This document shows positions 17,926 through 25,656 of a stretch of 64,000 bases of DNA, in pieces. The stretch covers positions 1,612,001-1,676,000 of the forward strand of contig NZ_AP023396.1 of the NCBI RefSeq assembly GCF_014466955.1. The letters are read 5' to 3'. The notes beneath the pieces were generated by a model. That model saw nothing but the letters and a program-made list of their open reading frames with translations. It was not told the origin of the DNA and ran no database searches. Numbering within the stretch: position 1 is the first letter of the stretch; each line of letters begins with the position of its first letter. Source of the stretch: Nocardia wallacei (lineage in GTDB: Bacteria; Actinomycetota; Actinomycetes; Mycobacteriales; Mycobacteriaceae). A program made the position numbers and the translations under genes.

Positions 17926-19140
17926 ATGAGCATCTCCGACAAAGAATTTCAGGTTAAGCCGGACGCGGTAGAGCGGCTGGCGACCGAGCTCGATGCTAGG
18001 ATGCCCGTCCTTCTCGACGAGGTGCGGGACATGCTCGCCGCCGAGTGGCCGAACTACGCGGGATTCCTCGACCAACATCATCCGGATGTGGCCGAGGCGG
18101 GTGTGCTGTTCGTGCACAGCCTGCTGGAGATGGCCGAGCACGGTCCCGCCCCCGGCCGGGCGGGCGGCGGCGAGTACGCGCGGGCGCGGCTGGTCTTCGA
18201 GCAGATCGGGCGGCGGCATTTCCAGGACGGCCTGGAGTTGTCGTACCTGCTCACCGCCTACCAGGTCGGCGCCCGGGTGGCCTGGCATCATGTCGCCGCG
18301 ACCGCGCTGGAGCTGGAACTCGAGCCGCAGGTGCTGGCCGCCCTGGCCGAGGCCGTGTTCGTCTTCGTCGACGAGTTCTCCACCGCGTCGGCGCACGGGT
18401 ACGTGCTCGAGCAGTCGGCCGCCAGCGCGGCCCGGGAGCGCCGCCGCGAGGAGTTGGCCGAACTGTTGCTGTCGGGCCGTTCCGATGCCACCGACGTCCG
18501 TGCCGCCGCGAACCGGGCCAGCTGGCCGCTGCCCGCCGACGCCGCTGTGGTGCTCGCCGATCCCGACGACGCCGAGTCCCGGACCGCCCTCGATCGGCTC
18601 GGCCTCAACGCCCTTCCGATCCGTCGGCCCGACGCGACCGGGGTGATCGTGCCGAACACCAACGGCGGCGGGCAGCTGCCCCGGCTGGCCGCGGTGTTCC
18701 GCGGCCGCGCGGTCGTCATCGGCGGCCCGCTGTCGCTGGATCTGCTGCCGGTCGGCATGCACATCGCGCAGACGGCGCTGCGCCTGCGCCGCGGCGGGGT
18801 GCTGCGCGACAGCCCGGTGGTCGTCGGCGAGCAACTCGACACCATCATCGCCAACCGCGACGAGTGGCTGCTGTCGGTGCTGCGGGAGCAGGTGCTCGAA
18901 CCGGTGCTGGAACTGCCCGAGGGCACCCGCGACCGCCTGATCGAGACGCTGCGCAGCTGGCTGTGGCAGATGGGCGACCGGCAGGCGATCGCGCACGAAC
19001 TGCACATCCACCCGCAGACGGTCCGCTATCGCCTGGCCCGGCTGCGCGAGCTGTACGGCGAGCGGCTGGAATCGCCGCGCGAGCGGGCCCGATTGTTCCT
19101 GGCGCTGATCTGGGACGTGCCGCACGAGCCGCCCGGGTAG
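17926..19140 (+). CDS. PucR/CdaR-type helix-turn-helix regulator
   Basis: 404 aa; ATG at 17926 with GGAGGGA upstream. Residues ~10-160 form a helical RsbRD-like sensor domain, the middle is a degenerate GGDEF-like/CdaR region, and the C-terminus is the PucR HTH (HELHIHPQTVRYRLARLRELYG). Proteins of this family usually activate genes for catabolism or secondary metabolism. It sits between the divergent hopanoid operon and the co-directional alanine dehydrogenase gene, so it could regulate either. The effector is unknown. Confidence 0.87.
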   Translation: MSISDKEFQVKPDAVERLATELDARMPVLLDEVRDMLAAEWPNYAGFLDQHHPDVAEAGVLFVHSLLEMAEHGPAPGRAGGGEYARARLVFEQIGRRHFQDGLELSYLLTAYQVGARVAWHHVAATALELELEPQVLAALAEAVFVFVDEFSTASAHGYVLEQSAASAARERRREELAELLLSGRSDATDVRAAANRASWPLPADAAVVLADPDDAESRTALDRLGLNALPIRRPDATGVIVPNTNGGGQLPRLAAVFRGRAVVIGGPLSLDLLPVGMHIAQTALRLRRGGVLRDSPVVVGEQLDTIIANRDEWLLSVLREQVLEPVLELPEGTRDRLIETLRSWLWQMGDRQAIAHELHIHPQTVRYRLARLRELYGERLESPRERARLFLALIWDVPHEPPG

Positions 19141-19306
19141 CGCCGAAGATGCTTCGGGCGGCGGCCTGTCGAGACCCGGAGTTTCGCTTATATGGATGAC
19201 ACATCGGCGTAATCGAGAATTATCTTCAGCAGGATAGATCTCTGATCGCAGTTTTTTCATACTTTGGGCAACGGGACGATTGCATCCAGCGGACACAGGA
19301 GCACAG
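19141..19306 (+). promoter_or_regulatory. Upstream region of ald with candidate AldR site
   Basis: This 166-bp gap is AT-rich compared with its surroundings. It contains TTATC...GGATA spaced symmetry (19219-19236 area), a T-run followed by CATACT that could serve as a -10 element, and an AGGAG five bases before the ald GTG. Lrp-type AldR regulators bind such degenerate AT-rich sites upstream of ald in mycobacteria. The exact sites cannot be fixed by eye. Confidence 0.4.
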
Positions 19307-20416
19307 GTGAAGATCGGAATCCCCCGCGAGGTCAAAAACCACGAATACCGAGTCGCGGGCACCCCGGCCGGGGTGCGGGAACTGGTGGCGCGCGGCCATG
19401 AGGTGTTCGTCGAGACCGGGGCCGGCGTCGGTTCGGCGTTCGACGACGACGCCTACTCGCTCGTCGGCGCCCGCGTGCTGAATTCGGCGGACGAGGTCTG
19501 GGGCATAGCGGATCTGGTGCTGAAGGTCAAAGAGCCGGTGGGCGAGGAGTATTCGCGGCTGCGCGAGGGCCAGGTGCTGTTCACCTACCTGCACCTCGCG
19601 GCCTCGGCGGAATGCACCGACGCGCTGCTGCGCTCGGGCGTCACCGCCATCGCCTACGAGACCGTCACCGGCCGCGACGGCTCGCTGCCGCTGCTGGCGC
19701 CGATGAGCGAGGTGGCCGGTCGGCTGGCATCCCAGGCGGGCGCCTACCACCTGATGCGCAGCGGCGGCGGGCGCGGCGTGCTGATGGGCGGCGTACCCGG
19801 AACCCGCCCGGCAAAGGTCGTCGTCATCGGCGCGGGAGTGGCGGGACGCAATGCCGCGGCGGTCGCCGTCGGCATGCGCGCCGACGTGACGGTGCTGGAT
19901 CTGAACATCGCGCCGCTGCGCGAACTCGACGCGCAGTATCAGGGCCGAGTGCGCACGGTCATCTCCAACGCGCAGGAGCTGGAGAACTCGGTGCGCGAGG
20001 CGGACCTGGTGATCGGCGCGGTGCTGGTGCCGGGGGCCAAGGCGCCGAAGCTGGTCTCCCACGAGCTGGTGGAGCAGATGAAGCCGGGCTCGGTACTGGT
20101 CGACATCGCCATCGACCAGGGCGGCTGCTTCGCCGACTCGCGCCCCACGACCCACGCCGATCCGACCTATCAGGTGCACAAGTCGGTCTTCTACTGCGTG
20201 GCCAACATGCCCGGCGCGGTGCCCTACACCTCCACCGTGGCCCTCACCAATGCCACGCTGCCCTATGTCGTTTCACTCGCCGATCGAGGCTGGCGCGCGG
20301 CGGTCGCGTCCGACCCCGGCCTGGAACAGGGCCTGAGCACCCACCAGGGCATGCTCCTGTCGGAGAGCGTCGCCGCCGCGCACGGCTACACCGCCCAGCC
20401 CCTCGCCGGAGTGTGA
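19307..20416 (+). CDS. ald: Alanine dehydrogenase
   Basis: 369 aa from a GTG behind AGGAG. The N-terminus KIGIPREVKNHEYRVAGTP is the family signature with the pyruvate-binding Arg and Lys. The NAD Rossmann motif VVIGAGVAGRNAAAVA follows near residues 170-185, then the conserved C-terminal block NMPGAVPYTSTVALTNATLPY. It catalyses reversible NAD-dependent deamination of L-alanine to pyruvate and ammonia in the cytoplasm. The Lrp/AsnC protein downstream is the likely AldR-type regulator. The gene ends within the first unit of a tandem repeat array. Confidence 0.97.
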   Translation: MKIGIPREVKNHEYRVAGTPAGVRELVARGHEVFVETGAGVGSAFDDDAYSLVGARVLNSADEVWGIADLVLKVKEPVGEEYSRLREGQVLFTYLHLAASAECTDALLRSGVTAIAYETVTGRDGSLPLLAPMSEVAGRLASQAGAYHLMRSGGGRGVLMGGVPGTRPAKVVVIGAGVAGRNAAAVAVGMRADVTVLDLNIAPLRELDAQYQGRVRTVISNAQELENSVREADLVIGAVLVPGAKAPKLVSHELVEQMKPGSVLVDIAIDQGGCFADSRPTTHADPTYQVHKSVFYCVANMPGAVPYTSTVALTNATLPYVVSLADRGWRAAVASDPGLEQGLSTHQGMLLSESVAAAHGYTAQPLAGV

Positions 20417-20806
20417 ACGCCGCACACGCTACCTCCGCACAGCCCTACGCCCGGGGGCGGAGGACGTGCGCGCTACATCGCGTAGTCCCTCGCCGGGTGT
20501 GGAGGCTGTGCGCGCTATCCCGCACAGCCCTAGGCCGAACCTTGAGGTCGTGCGCGCTATATCGCGTAGTCCCTCGCCGGATGTGGAGGCTGCGCCCGCT
20601 ACATCGTGCAACCCCTACGCCGGGGGTGGAGGCCGTGCGCGCTACATCGTGCAACCCCTACGCCGGGGGTGGAGGCCGTGCGCGCTACATCGTGCAACCC
20701 CTACGCCGGATGTGGAGGTCGTGCGCTACCTCGCGCAGTGCTTCGTCGGAGCGTGGAGGCCGCCGCGCTGATCGCACAGCCCCACGCCGGAGTGGGGAGG
20801 TCGCGG
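20416..20806. repeat. Degenerate 41-43 bp tandem repeat between ald and aldR
   Basis: About nine head-to-tail copies fill the whole gap between two convergent genes. Unit starts (GGAGG or equivalent) fall at 20459, 20501, 20543, 20585, 20628, 20671, 20714, 20755 and 20796, with a degenerate first unit at the ald stop. The copies at 20628 and 20671 are nearly identical over 43 bp; outer copies have diverged. Each of the inner units contains ACCCC...GGGGT, able to form a 5-bp stem. Short ORFs through it exist in several frames on both strands and look non-coding. There is no other gene in the interval. Confidence 0.9.
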
Positions 20807-21298
20807 TCAGCGGCCTGGGCGGATGCGGGGGCGGATGTGTTCGAAGATGAGGATGGTTTCGGTGCGGGCGACGGCGGGGTGGGCGCTCAGATTCTCCAGC
20901 ACGAACATGCGCAGGCGTTCGGTGTCGGCGGTGGCCACGTGCACGAGGAAATCGTCGGCGCCCGCGATGAAGTAGACGTTGAGCACCTCGTCGAGCGCGG
21001 CGAGCTGGGCGCCGAAGTCGGCGAGGTGCTTGCGCGCGTTGGCCTGCACCCGCACCGAGACCATCGCCTGCAGGCTGCGCCCCAGCGCGGCCGGGTCGAT
21101 ATCGGCGTGGAAGCCGCGGATCACCCCGCGTTCGACCAGCGACCGGACCCGCCCCAGACAGGTGGACGGGGCGATCCCGGCGGCCGCCGCCAGCGCGTTG
21201 TTCGTCATGCGCCCGTCGCGCGCCAGTTCGTCGAGCAGGATGCGATCGACGTCGTCCAGCGCCACCGCGGACCGCGCCGTAGGGTCGTTCTTCGGCAT
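20807..21298 (-). CDS. Lrp/AsnC-family regulator, AldR-like
   Basis: 163 aa. The N-terminal HTH (DDVDRILLDELARDGRMT, then ALAAAAGIAPSTCLGRVRSL) is followed by an Lrp effector/RAM domain (GRSLQAMVSVRVQAN; YFIAGADDFLVHVA). The family binds amino acids and forms octamers. Convergent placement next to ald suggests the AldR role of alanine-dependent control of ald. In M. tuberculosis, as I recall, aldR and ald are divergent, so the arrangement here differs. Confidence 0.9.
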   Translation of the reverse strand: MPKNDPTARSAVALDDVDRILLDELARDGRMTNNALAAAAGIAPSTCLGRVRSLVERGVIRGFHADIDPAALGRSLQAMVSVRVQANARKHLADFGAQLAALDEVLNVYFIAGADDFLVHVATADTERLRMFVLENLSAHPAVARTETILIFEHIRPRIRPGR

Positions 21299-21319
21299 CG
21301 TCCCACCGTATCGAACGAA

Positions 21320-21350
21320 ATTCGGCGATCCGGCCGATCGGACGCCGAAT
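21320..21350. terminator. Inverted repeat upstream of aldR, terminator or operator
   Basis: ATTCGGCG at 21320-21327 pairs with CGCCGAAT at 21343-21350, and the inner TCCG/CGGA extends the stem, leaving one bulge and a 6-base loop. It lies downstream of the rhodanese gene and 22 bp upstream of the aldR start on the same strand. It could end the cysteine-catabolism transcript or bind AldR. No U-tract follows, so intrinsic termination is only possible. Confidence 0.45.
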
Positions 21351-21394
21351 CCGCTGTTCTCACCGCGCGCATCGGCGCATGTTTCGCGGGATGC

Positions 21395-21790
21395 TCAGGG
21401 CACGGCGGGGGAGCCGCCCGGCACCACCGGGAGTCCGGCGGACTTCCACGCGCGAAAACCGCCGATCAGGTCGGTGGCGTGGGCCAGGCCGAGGCGGTGC
21501 GCGTCGGCGGCGGCCAGGCTGGAGGCATACCCCTCGTTGCAGACCAGAATCACCGGCGTATCCGCCGCCAGGCCCGGCAGCCGGTGCTCGCCGGTCGGAT
21601 CCAGCCGCCACTCCAGCACGATGCGTTCCATCACCACCGCACCCGGAATCTCGCCCTCGTCGAGCCGGTTCGCGTGTGGCCGGATGTCCACGATCAGCGC
21701 GCCCTCCGACTGCAGGGCCGCCGCCTCCCGGGGCTCCACCCGGATCAGTCGCGACCGGGCGCGGGTGAGTAGTTCGTCTACGGCACTCAT
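21395..21790 (-). CDS. Rhodanese-domain sulfurtransferase
   Basis: 131 aa from the ATG at 21790 behind GGTGGAGGT. A single rhodanese domain with VDIRPHANRLDEGEIPGA and the active-site loop CNEGYAS, whose Cys carries the persulfide. It follows the cysteine dioxygenase gene by 22 bp. The pair suggests cysteine is oxidised to cysteine sulfinate, with resulting sulfite or sulfane sulfur handled by the rhodanese. This pairing is common in actinobacteria; the exact acceptor is unknown. Confidence 0.9.
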   Translation of the reverse strand: MSAVDELLTRARSRLIRVEPREAAALQSEGALIVDIRPHANRLDEGEIPGAVVMERIVLEWRLDPTGEHRLPGLAADTPVILVCNEGYASSLAAADAHRLGLAHATDLIGGFRAWKSAGLPVVPGGSPAVP

Positions 21791-21812
21791 ACCTCCACCC
21801 TTCCCGAACCGG

Positions 21813-22337
21813 TCATATCCCCGCAAAATCGGTCAGGTCACGGTATTCGCGGACCGGCCGCAGCGGCGGCGAGTACGCGTGCACCGTGGCCGCCGGGCCC
21901 GCGCTGCGATTGTCGAGCCGGTGGGCACGCTGCGGCCCGAAGGCCACGGTCTGGCCCGCCCGCCAGTGCGCCTGCCGCACGGGCCCGCCCGCGTGGCGGT
22001 ACTCCTCGTTCAGCTCGCCGACGGTGACCGTGAACGCGCCCGACGCCCCGCCGTGGTCGTGCGGTTCGGTGCCCTGCCCCGGCGCCCACGACAACAGCCA
22101 CAGCTCCACGCCCATGGTCAGCGCCAGCCGGGTCCACCAGCGCTGGCCGGAATCGAAGCGGACGATGTCGAGCAGCGGCGTGGCGAGTTCGGCGGCGACC
22201 GCCTCGGTCAGCTCGCGCAGTTCCGCGGGGGACCACAGTGTGCGGTCCGGGTGTACGGCGTCCTGTAACAGCGGCACGTCTACGGCAGGGTGAATGTCCT
22301 TGGCATGCTTCAGATTCACCGGTAGTGACGTGGTCAC
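21813..22337 (-). CDS. Cysteine dioxygenase (cupin)
   Basis: 174 aa from the GTG at 22337, chosen because AGGAG lies eight bases upstream; an ATG 18 codons further 5' has no ribosome site. The iron ligands are seen in EPHDHGGASGAF (HxH) and the later RAHRLDN. The enzyme adds O2 to the cysteine thiol, giving cysteine sulfinate. It is the first gene of a two-gene operon with the rhodanese and is divergent from a solute-binding lipoprotein, suggesting uptake and use of a sulfur compound. Confidence 0.88.
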   Translation of the reverse strand: MTTSLPVNLKHAKDIHPAVDVPLLQDAVHPDRTLWSPAELRELTEAVAAELATPLLDIVRFDSGQRWWTRLALTMGVELWLLSWAPGQGTEPHDHGGASGAFTVTVGELNEEYRHAGGPVRQAHWRAGQTVAFGPQRAHRLDNRSAGPAATVHAYSPPLRPVREYRDLTDFAGI

Positions 22338-22486
22338 CCTGTGCGCTCCTGACGGGTCGAGTGGACGGAACCAGCTCGGATTGTCCGCCATCGCGGCGGC
22401 GCTGCCATCGGACAGGATCAGCGTGAGCGAAATCGCCGGACCGTTCGAACCGCGGGCAAGCATTGCGCTCAGGCCGATCGAGAGTG

Positions 22487-22516
22487 CTGACACCGCAACC
22501 GATTTCCCCCTACCGT
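22487..22516 (+). promoter_or_regulatory. Sigma-70-type promoter for the micro-ORF/binding protein
   Basis: CTGACA at 22487-22492 and TACCGT at 22511-22516 are separated by 18 bp. This predicts a start near 22523 and a 5' leader of about 20 bases before the micro-ORF. A small hairpin (TCGGC-GCA-GCCGA, 22516-22528) spans the start region. Confidence 0.5.
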
Positions 22517-22543
22517 CGGCGCAGCCGAGGCAAAGGAAATTCG

Positions 22544-22618
22544 ATGGTCGATTTCGCGGTGCTGGCCGCCGACATCCTGGGGCTGCGTTCCACCTCACCC
22601 CCCTGGAGAATTCGATGA
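22544..22618 (+). CDS. 24-codon upstream ORF coupled to the binding protein
   Basis: ATG at 22544 with AAAGGA nine bases upstream. It reads MVDFAVLAADILGLRSTSPP plus WRIR and stops at TGA, which overlaps the next ATG (ATGA). The two start regions are similar in sequence (GGAAATTCGATG and GGAGAATTCGATG), as if partly duplicated. It could be a regulatory leader peptide or a device for coupled translation. It contains no Cys, so a cysteine attenuator is unlikely. I know of no homologue. Confidence 0.45.
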   Translation: MVDFAVLAADILGLRSTSPPWRIR

Positions 22619-24219
22619 AAAGACCCGTGGCCCTGCTGGGCGCCGTCGTCGCCGTCGCGACCCTCGCGGCCTGTGGCTCCGACTCCGGCGGCTCCGTTCC
22701 GGCCGGCCCACCGCGGCCGGGCGGCACCTTGCGCTACGGCCTGTCGCTCGCGCCCACCTGCTCCGATCCGGCCCAGGCCGGAACCAACCAAACCCTCTAT
22801 GTCACAAGGCAGATCGTCGATTCCCTGACCGACCAGAACCCCGAGACCGGCGCGATCACGCCGTGGCTGGCGCAGAGCTGGGAGGTGAGCCCGGACGCCA
22901 GAGCCTTCACCTTCCACCTGCGTCCGGGGGTGACCTTCAGCGACGGCACGCCGCTCACCGCGACCTCGGTGCAGAAGAATTTCGACGCCATCGTGCACAC
23001 CCTGACCGGTGTGAAGGCGCCCCTGGCGGCGAGCTACCTGGCCGGGTACACCGGCACCACCGTGGTGGATCCGCTCACCGCCCGGGTGGAATTCGACCGG
23101 CCGAACGCGCAGTTCCTGCAGGCGTCCTCGACGCCGCAGCTCGGCATTCTCGCCGAGGGCACGACGTCCGGGTCGGCCGACGAGCGCTGCCTGGGCACCG
23201 ACATCGGCACCGGCCCGTTCACCTATGCCGAGTACAAGCAGGGCGCCTCGGCCACGCTCGTGAAGCGGGTCGGCTATGCCTGGGGGTCACCGGTTTTCGC
23301 GCACCAGGGCGAGGCCTATCTGGATCGGATCGAGTTCACGGTGGTGCCGGAGTCGGGGGTGCGGGCGGGCAGCGTGTCCTCGAACCAGCTCGACGCGGTC
23401 AGCGACGCGCTGCCGCAGGACGCGCCGCAGATCGAGGCCGCCGGTGGGAAGGTGCAGGTGACCCCGAATCCGGGCTTGCCGTTCGGGATTCAGCCCAACG
23501 TCACCCGCGGACCGCTACGGGACGCGGCCGTGCGCGCCGCGCTGGAATCGGCCATCGACCGTCAGGAACTCGTCGATACGGTGCTGGGGCCGCAGTTCCG
23601 GCCCGCCAGTAGTTCACTCGGCTCGAAAACACCTGCCTACGTGGATCTTTCGGAGCGAATACGGTACGACCCCGAGACCGCGCGGCGCCATCTGGAGCAG
23701 GCGGGCTGGGCGCCCGGCGGTGACGGGATTCGGGCCAAGGACGGCGTGCGCCTGTCCTTCGGCATCCTGTTCAGCCGCGCTTTCGCCGGGAATCAGGCGA
23801 TTCTCGAGCTGATCCAGCAGCAGCTGCGCAAGGTCGGCGTCGAGGTGCAGTTGCAGGTCGCCTCCGACGCGGAGTACACGGCGCGGCAGAATGCCAAGGA
23901 TTTCGACTCGGTGTACTACAACATCACCCGCGCCGACGGCGACATCCTGCGCACCACCTTCGGTCTGGCCGACCGCAACCTCAACGCGCGCGGCCCGATC
24001 CCGCCGCTGGATCGGGCGCTCTACGACCAACTGCAGGCCGCCGACCCGGCCGTGCGTACACAGCTGATCGGGCAGGCGCAGCGACTGGTGCTCGACAACG
24101 GGCTGTGGATACCCACGATCGAGCTGTCGCAGGCGATCGGGGTGTCGGATACGGTGCAGGACTTGAAGTTCGAGGCGTCGGGCCGGTTGCAGTTCCACGA
24201 CACCTGGCTGCGCGAGTAG
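22615..24219 (+). CDS. Family 5 extracellular solute-binding lipoprotein, orphan
   Basis: 534 aa. The signal peptide ends in a clean lipobox (ATLAAC), then comes an SBP family 5 (DppA/OppA-like) fold: GGTLRYGLSLAPTCSDPAQA, LAQSWEVSPDARAFTFHLRPG, GTGPFTYAEYKQG. Such proteins bind peptides, nickel or organosulfur compounds. No permease or ATPase gene is adjacent, so it must use a transporter elsewhere. Divergence from cysteine dioxygenase hints at a sulfur substrate. Some family members sit beside sulfur-scavenging monooxygenases, from memory. The start is preceded by GGAGA. Confidence 0.88.
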   Translation: MKRPVALLGAVVAVATLAACGSDSGGSVPAGPPRPGGTLRYGLSLAPTCSDPAQAGTNQTLYVTRQIVDSLTDQNPETGAITPWLAQSWEVSPDARAFTFHLRPGVTFSDGTPLTATSVQKNFDAIVHTLTGVKAPLAASYLAGYTGTTVVDPLTARVEFDRPNAQFLQASSTPQLGILAEGTTSGSADERCLGTDIGTGPFTYAEYKQGASATLVKRVGYAWGSPVFAHQGEAYLDRIEFTVVPESGVRAGSVSSNQLDAVSDALPQDAPQIEAAGGKVQVTPNPGLPFGIQPNVTRGPLRDAAVRAALESAIDRQELVDTVLGPQFRPASSSLGSKTPAYVDLSERIRYDPETARRHLEQAGWAPGGDGIRAKDGVRLSFGILFSRAFAGNQAILELIQQQLRKVGVEVQLQVASDAEYTARQNAKDFDSVYYNITRADGDILRTTFGLADRNLNARGPIPPLDRALYDQLQAADPAVRTQLIGQAQRLVLDNGLWIPTIELSQAIGVSDTVQDLKFEASGRLQFHDTWLRE

Positions 24220-24232
24220 GACTCTCGACGGC

Positions 24233-24922
24233 TCACCTTCCGGTCCGGAGCAGGACGGCGCGGATCGCGTCGTCGAAGGTGTGCGCCACGTAATCGGCAG
24301 GCGCGGAGGCGATCTGGTATGTCGTGCCGACGCCGTAGGTGACTCCGACGGTGAAAGCGCCGATGGCGGCACCCAATCCGATATCCGCGGCGGTGTCGCC
24401 GACGACCGCGCCGGAGGGCCCGGCATCGGACAGGCCCAGGATCGCCAGGGCGGCGTCTGCGCTGTCGCGATGCGGTTCGGGATGTGTCACGTCGTCGGCA
24501 CCGACCACGGCCGCGAACTGCTCGCGGATGCCCGCGGCGGCCAGGAGCAGCTCGGCGCCCTGGCGTTTCTTGCTGGTCACCACGGCCAGCACCAGACCGG
24601 ACCGGGCGAGTCGCTCCAAGCCGCCGCGCACCCCGGGGAACAGCAGATCGGCCGCCTTCGGCACGATGAGTTCGCGGTACCGGGTCCGAAAATCGGCCGA
24701 AACCCTCTGCGCTGTAGTCGAATCCGGTTCCGTACCGGACAGCGCTCCGGCCATCTGCGCCAGTGGCGCGCCGATCAGCGCCCGGGCGGTCGCGAGTTCC
24801 GGGAGAACGCCGGTCACCGCCTCGACAGCCAGCGACATCTGCTCGGCGACAGCGCGCGGAGTGTCCAGCAACGTCCCTTCCAGGTCGAACAACACCGCCG
24901 AGCGCGCCGACTCAGCCGACAT
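24233..24922 (-). CDS. HAD-superfamily protein with altered catalytic motif
   Basis: 229 aa from the ATG at 24922 (GAGGAG upstream). It looks like a phosphoglycolate phosphatase-type HAD: VLFDLEGTLLDT, VVTSKK, GDTAADIGLG. Two key positions differ from consensus. Motif I is DLE instead of DxD, replacing the general acid/base Asp by Glu. The motif III region reads THPEPH where a Lys-Pro is normal. It may have changed activity or act as a binding protein. It is convergent with the binding-protein gene. Confidence 0.8.
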   Translation of the reverse strand: MSAESARSAVLFDLEGTLLDTPRAVAEQMSLAVEAVTGVLPELATARALIGAPLAQMAGALSGTEPDSTTAQRVSADFRTRYRELIVPKAADLLFPGVRGGLERLARSGLVLAVVTSKKRQGAELLLAAAGIREQFAAVVGADDVTHPEPHRDSADAALAILGLSDAGPSGAVVGDTAADIGLGAAIGAFTVGVTYGVGTTYQIASAPADYVAHTFDDAIRAVLLRTGR

Positions 24923-25113
24923 GGGCCACTCCTCGCTCCAGGGTGACCCGCGCCGCCTCGGTCTCGGAAGTGGCGACAGACCCCTTGGTCGCTGGCCATG
25001 CTGCGGGAGACGGGCTGCGCTGTACACAGTTTCGACCAGCGTGAGTGAATAGCTGTTGTGCGGTGCCCGGTACCGGCTCGAATGTCAACGGTCGCACGAC
25101 GAATGGAGCCGGG

Positions 25114-25590
25114 ATGGTCGACAATGACCGCGGTACCGTCACACTGCGCCCTGTCGGCTGGGCCGATCCCGACGCCGTGTTGCTGCGCGAGGAGATGGCG
25201 GCCGAGGTGGGCCCGCGCTACGCCCGCTTGATGCGGACATTACCGACCGACCCGCACCGCATCGATCCCGCGACGGTGGTCCGCACCGTGGTCGCGTACG
25301 GACCGGACCCGGTCGGTCACGCCGCAATACGTCGGAACGGAAGCGATCTCGAACTGAAGCGCATGTTCGTGCGTCCCGGCCATCGCGGCCGCGGCATCTC
25401 CGACCTGCTGCTCACCGCCGCCGAAGACACCGCCCGCGCGCACGGCGTGCCGCGGCTGATCCTGCAGACCGGACATCTGCAACCGGTGGCCGTCCGCTTC
25501 TACCTCCGCCGCGGTTACCACCGGATCCCTCTCTTCTCACCCTACGAACACCTACCGCTGTCGAATTGCTTTGCCAAGCAATTGATTTGA
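25114..25590 (+). CDS. GNAT-family N-acetyltransferase
   Basis: 158 aa from the ATG at 25114 with GGAGCCGGG upstream. The acetyl-CoA site is RPGHRGRGISDLLLTAAE near residues 89-106, and the C-terminal strand pattern PRLILQTGHLQPVAVRFYLRRGYHRI is typical. The substrate is not predictable. It lies at the edge of the AT-richer block to its right, but its own codon use is chromosome-like. Confidence 0.88.
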   Translation: MVDNDRGTVTLRPVGWADPDAVLLREEMAAEVGPRYARLMRTLPTDPHRIDPATVVRTVVAYGPDPVGHAAIRRNGSDLELKRMFVRPGHRGRGISDLLLTAAEDTARAHGVPRLILQTGHLQPVAVRFYLRRGYHRIPLFSPYEHLPLSNCFAKQLI

Positions 25591-25656
25591 GGCGAGCCTC
25601 ACGCCGGTGGGCCCGATCAGCGAAGCCATGCCCTGAGCGGACGAGATCATAGGGAG

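Noticed and set aside
20416..20806. CRISPR array
   Set aside because: The repeats are contiguous with no unique spacers and no cas genes are present.
22440..22543. SAM or other sulfur riboswitch before the binding lipoprotein
   Set aside because: I could not find a complete riboswitch fold, and the predicted promoter leaves only about 20 bases of leader before the micro-ORF.
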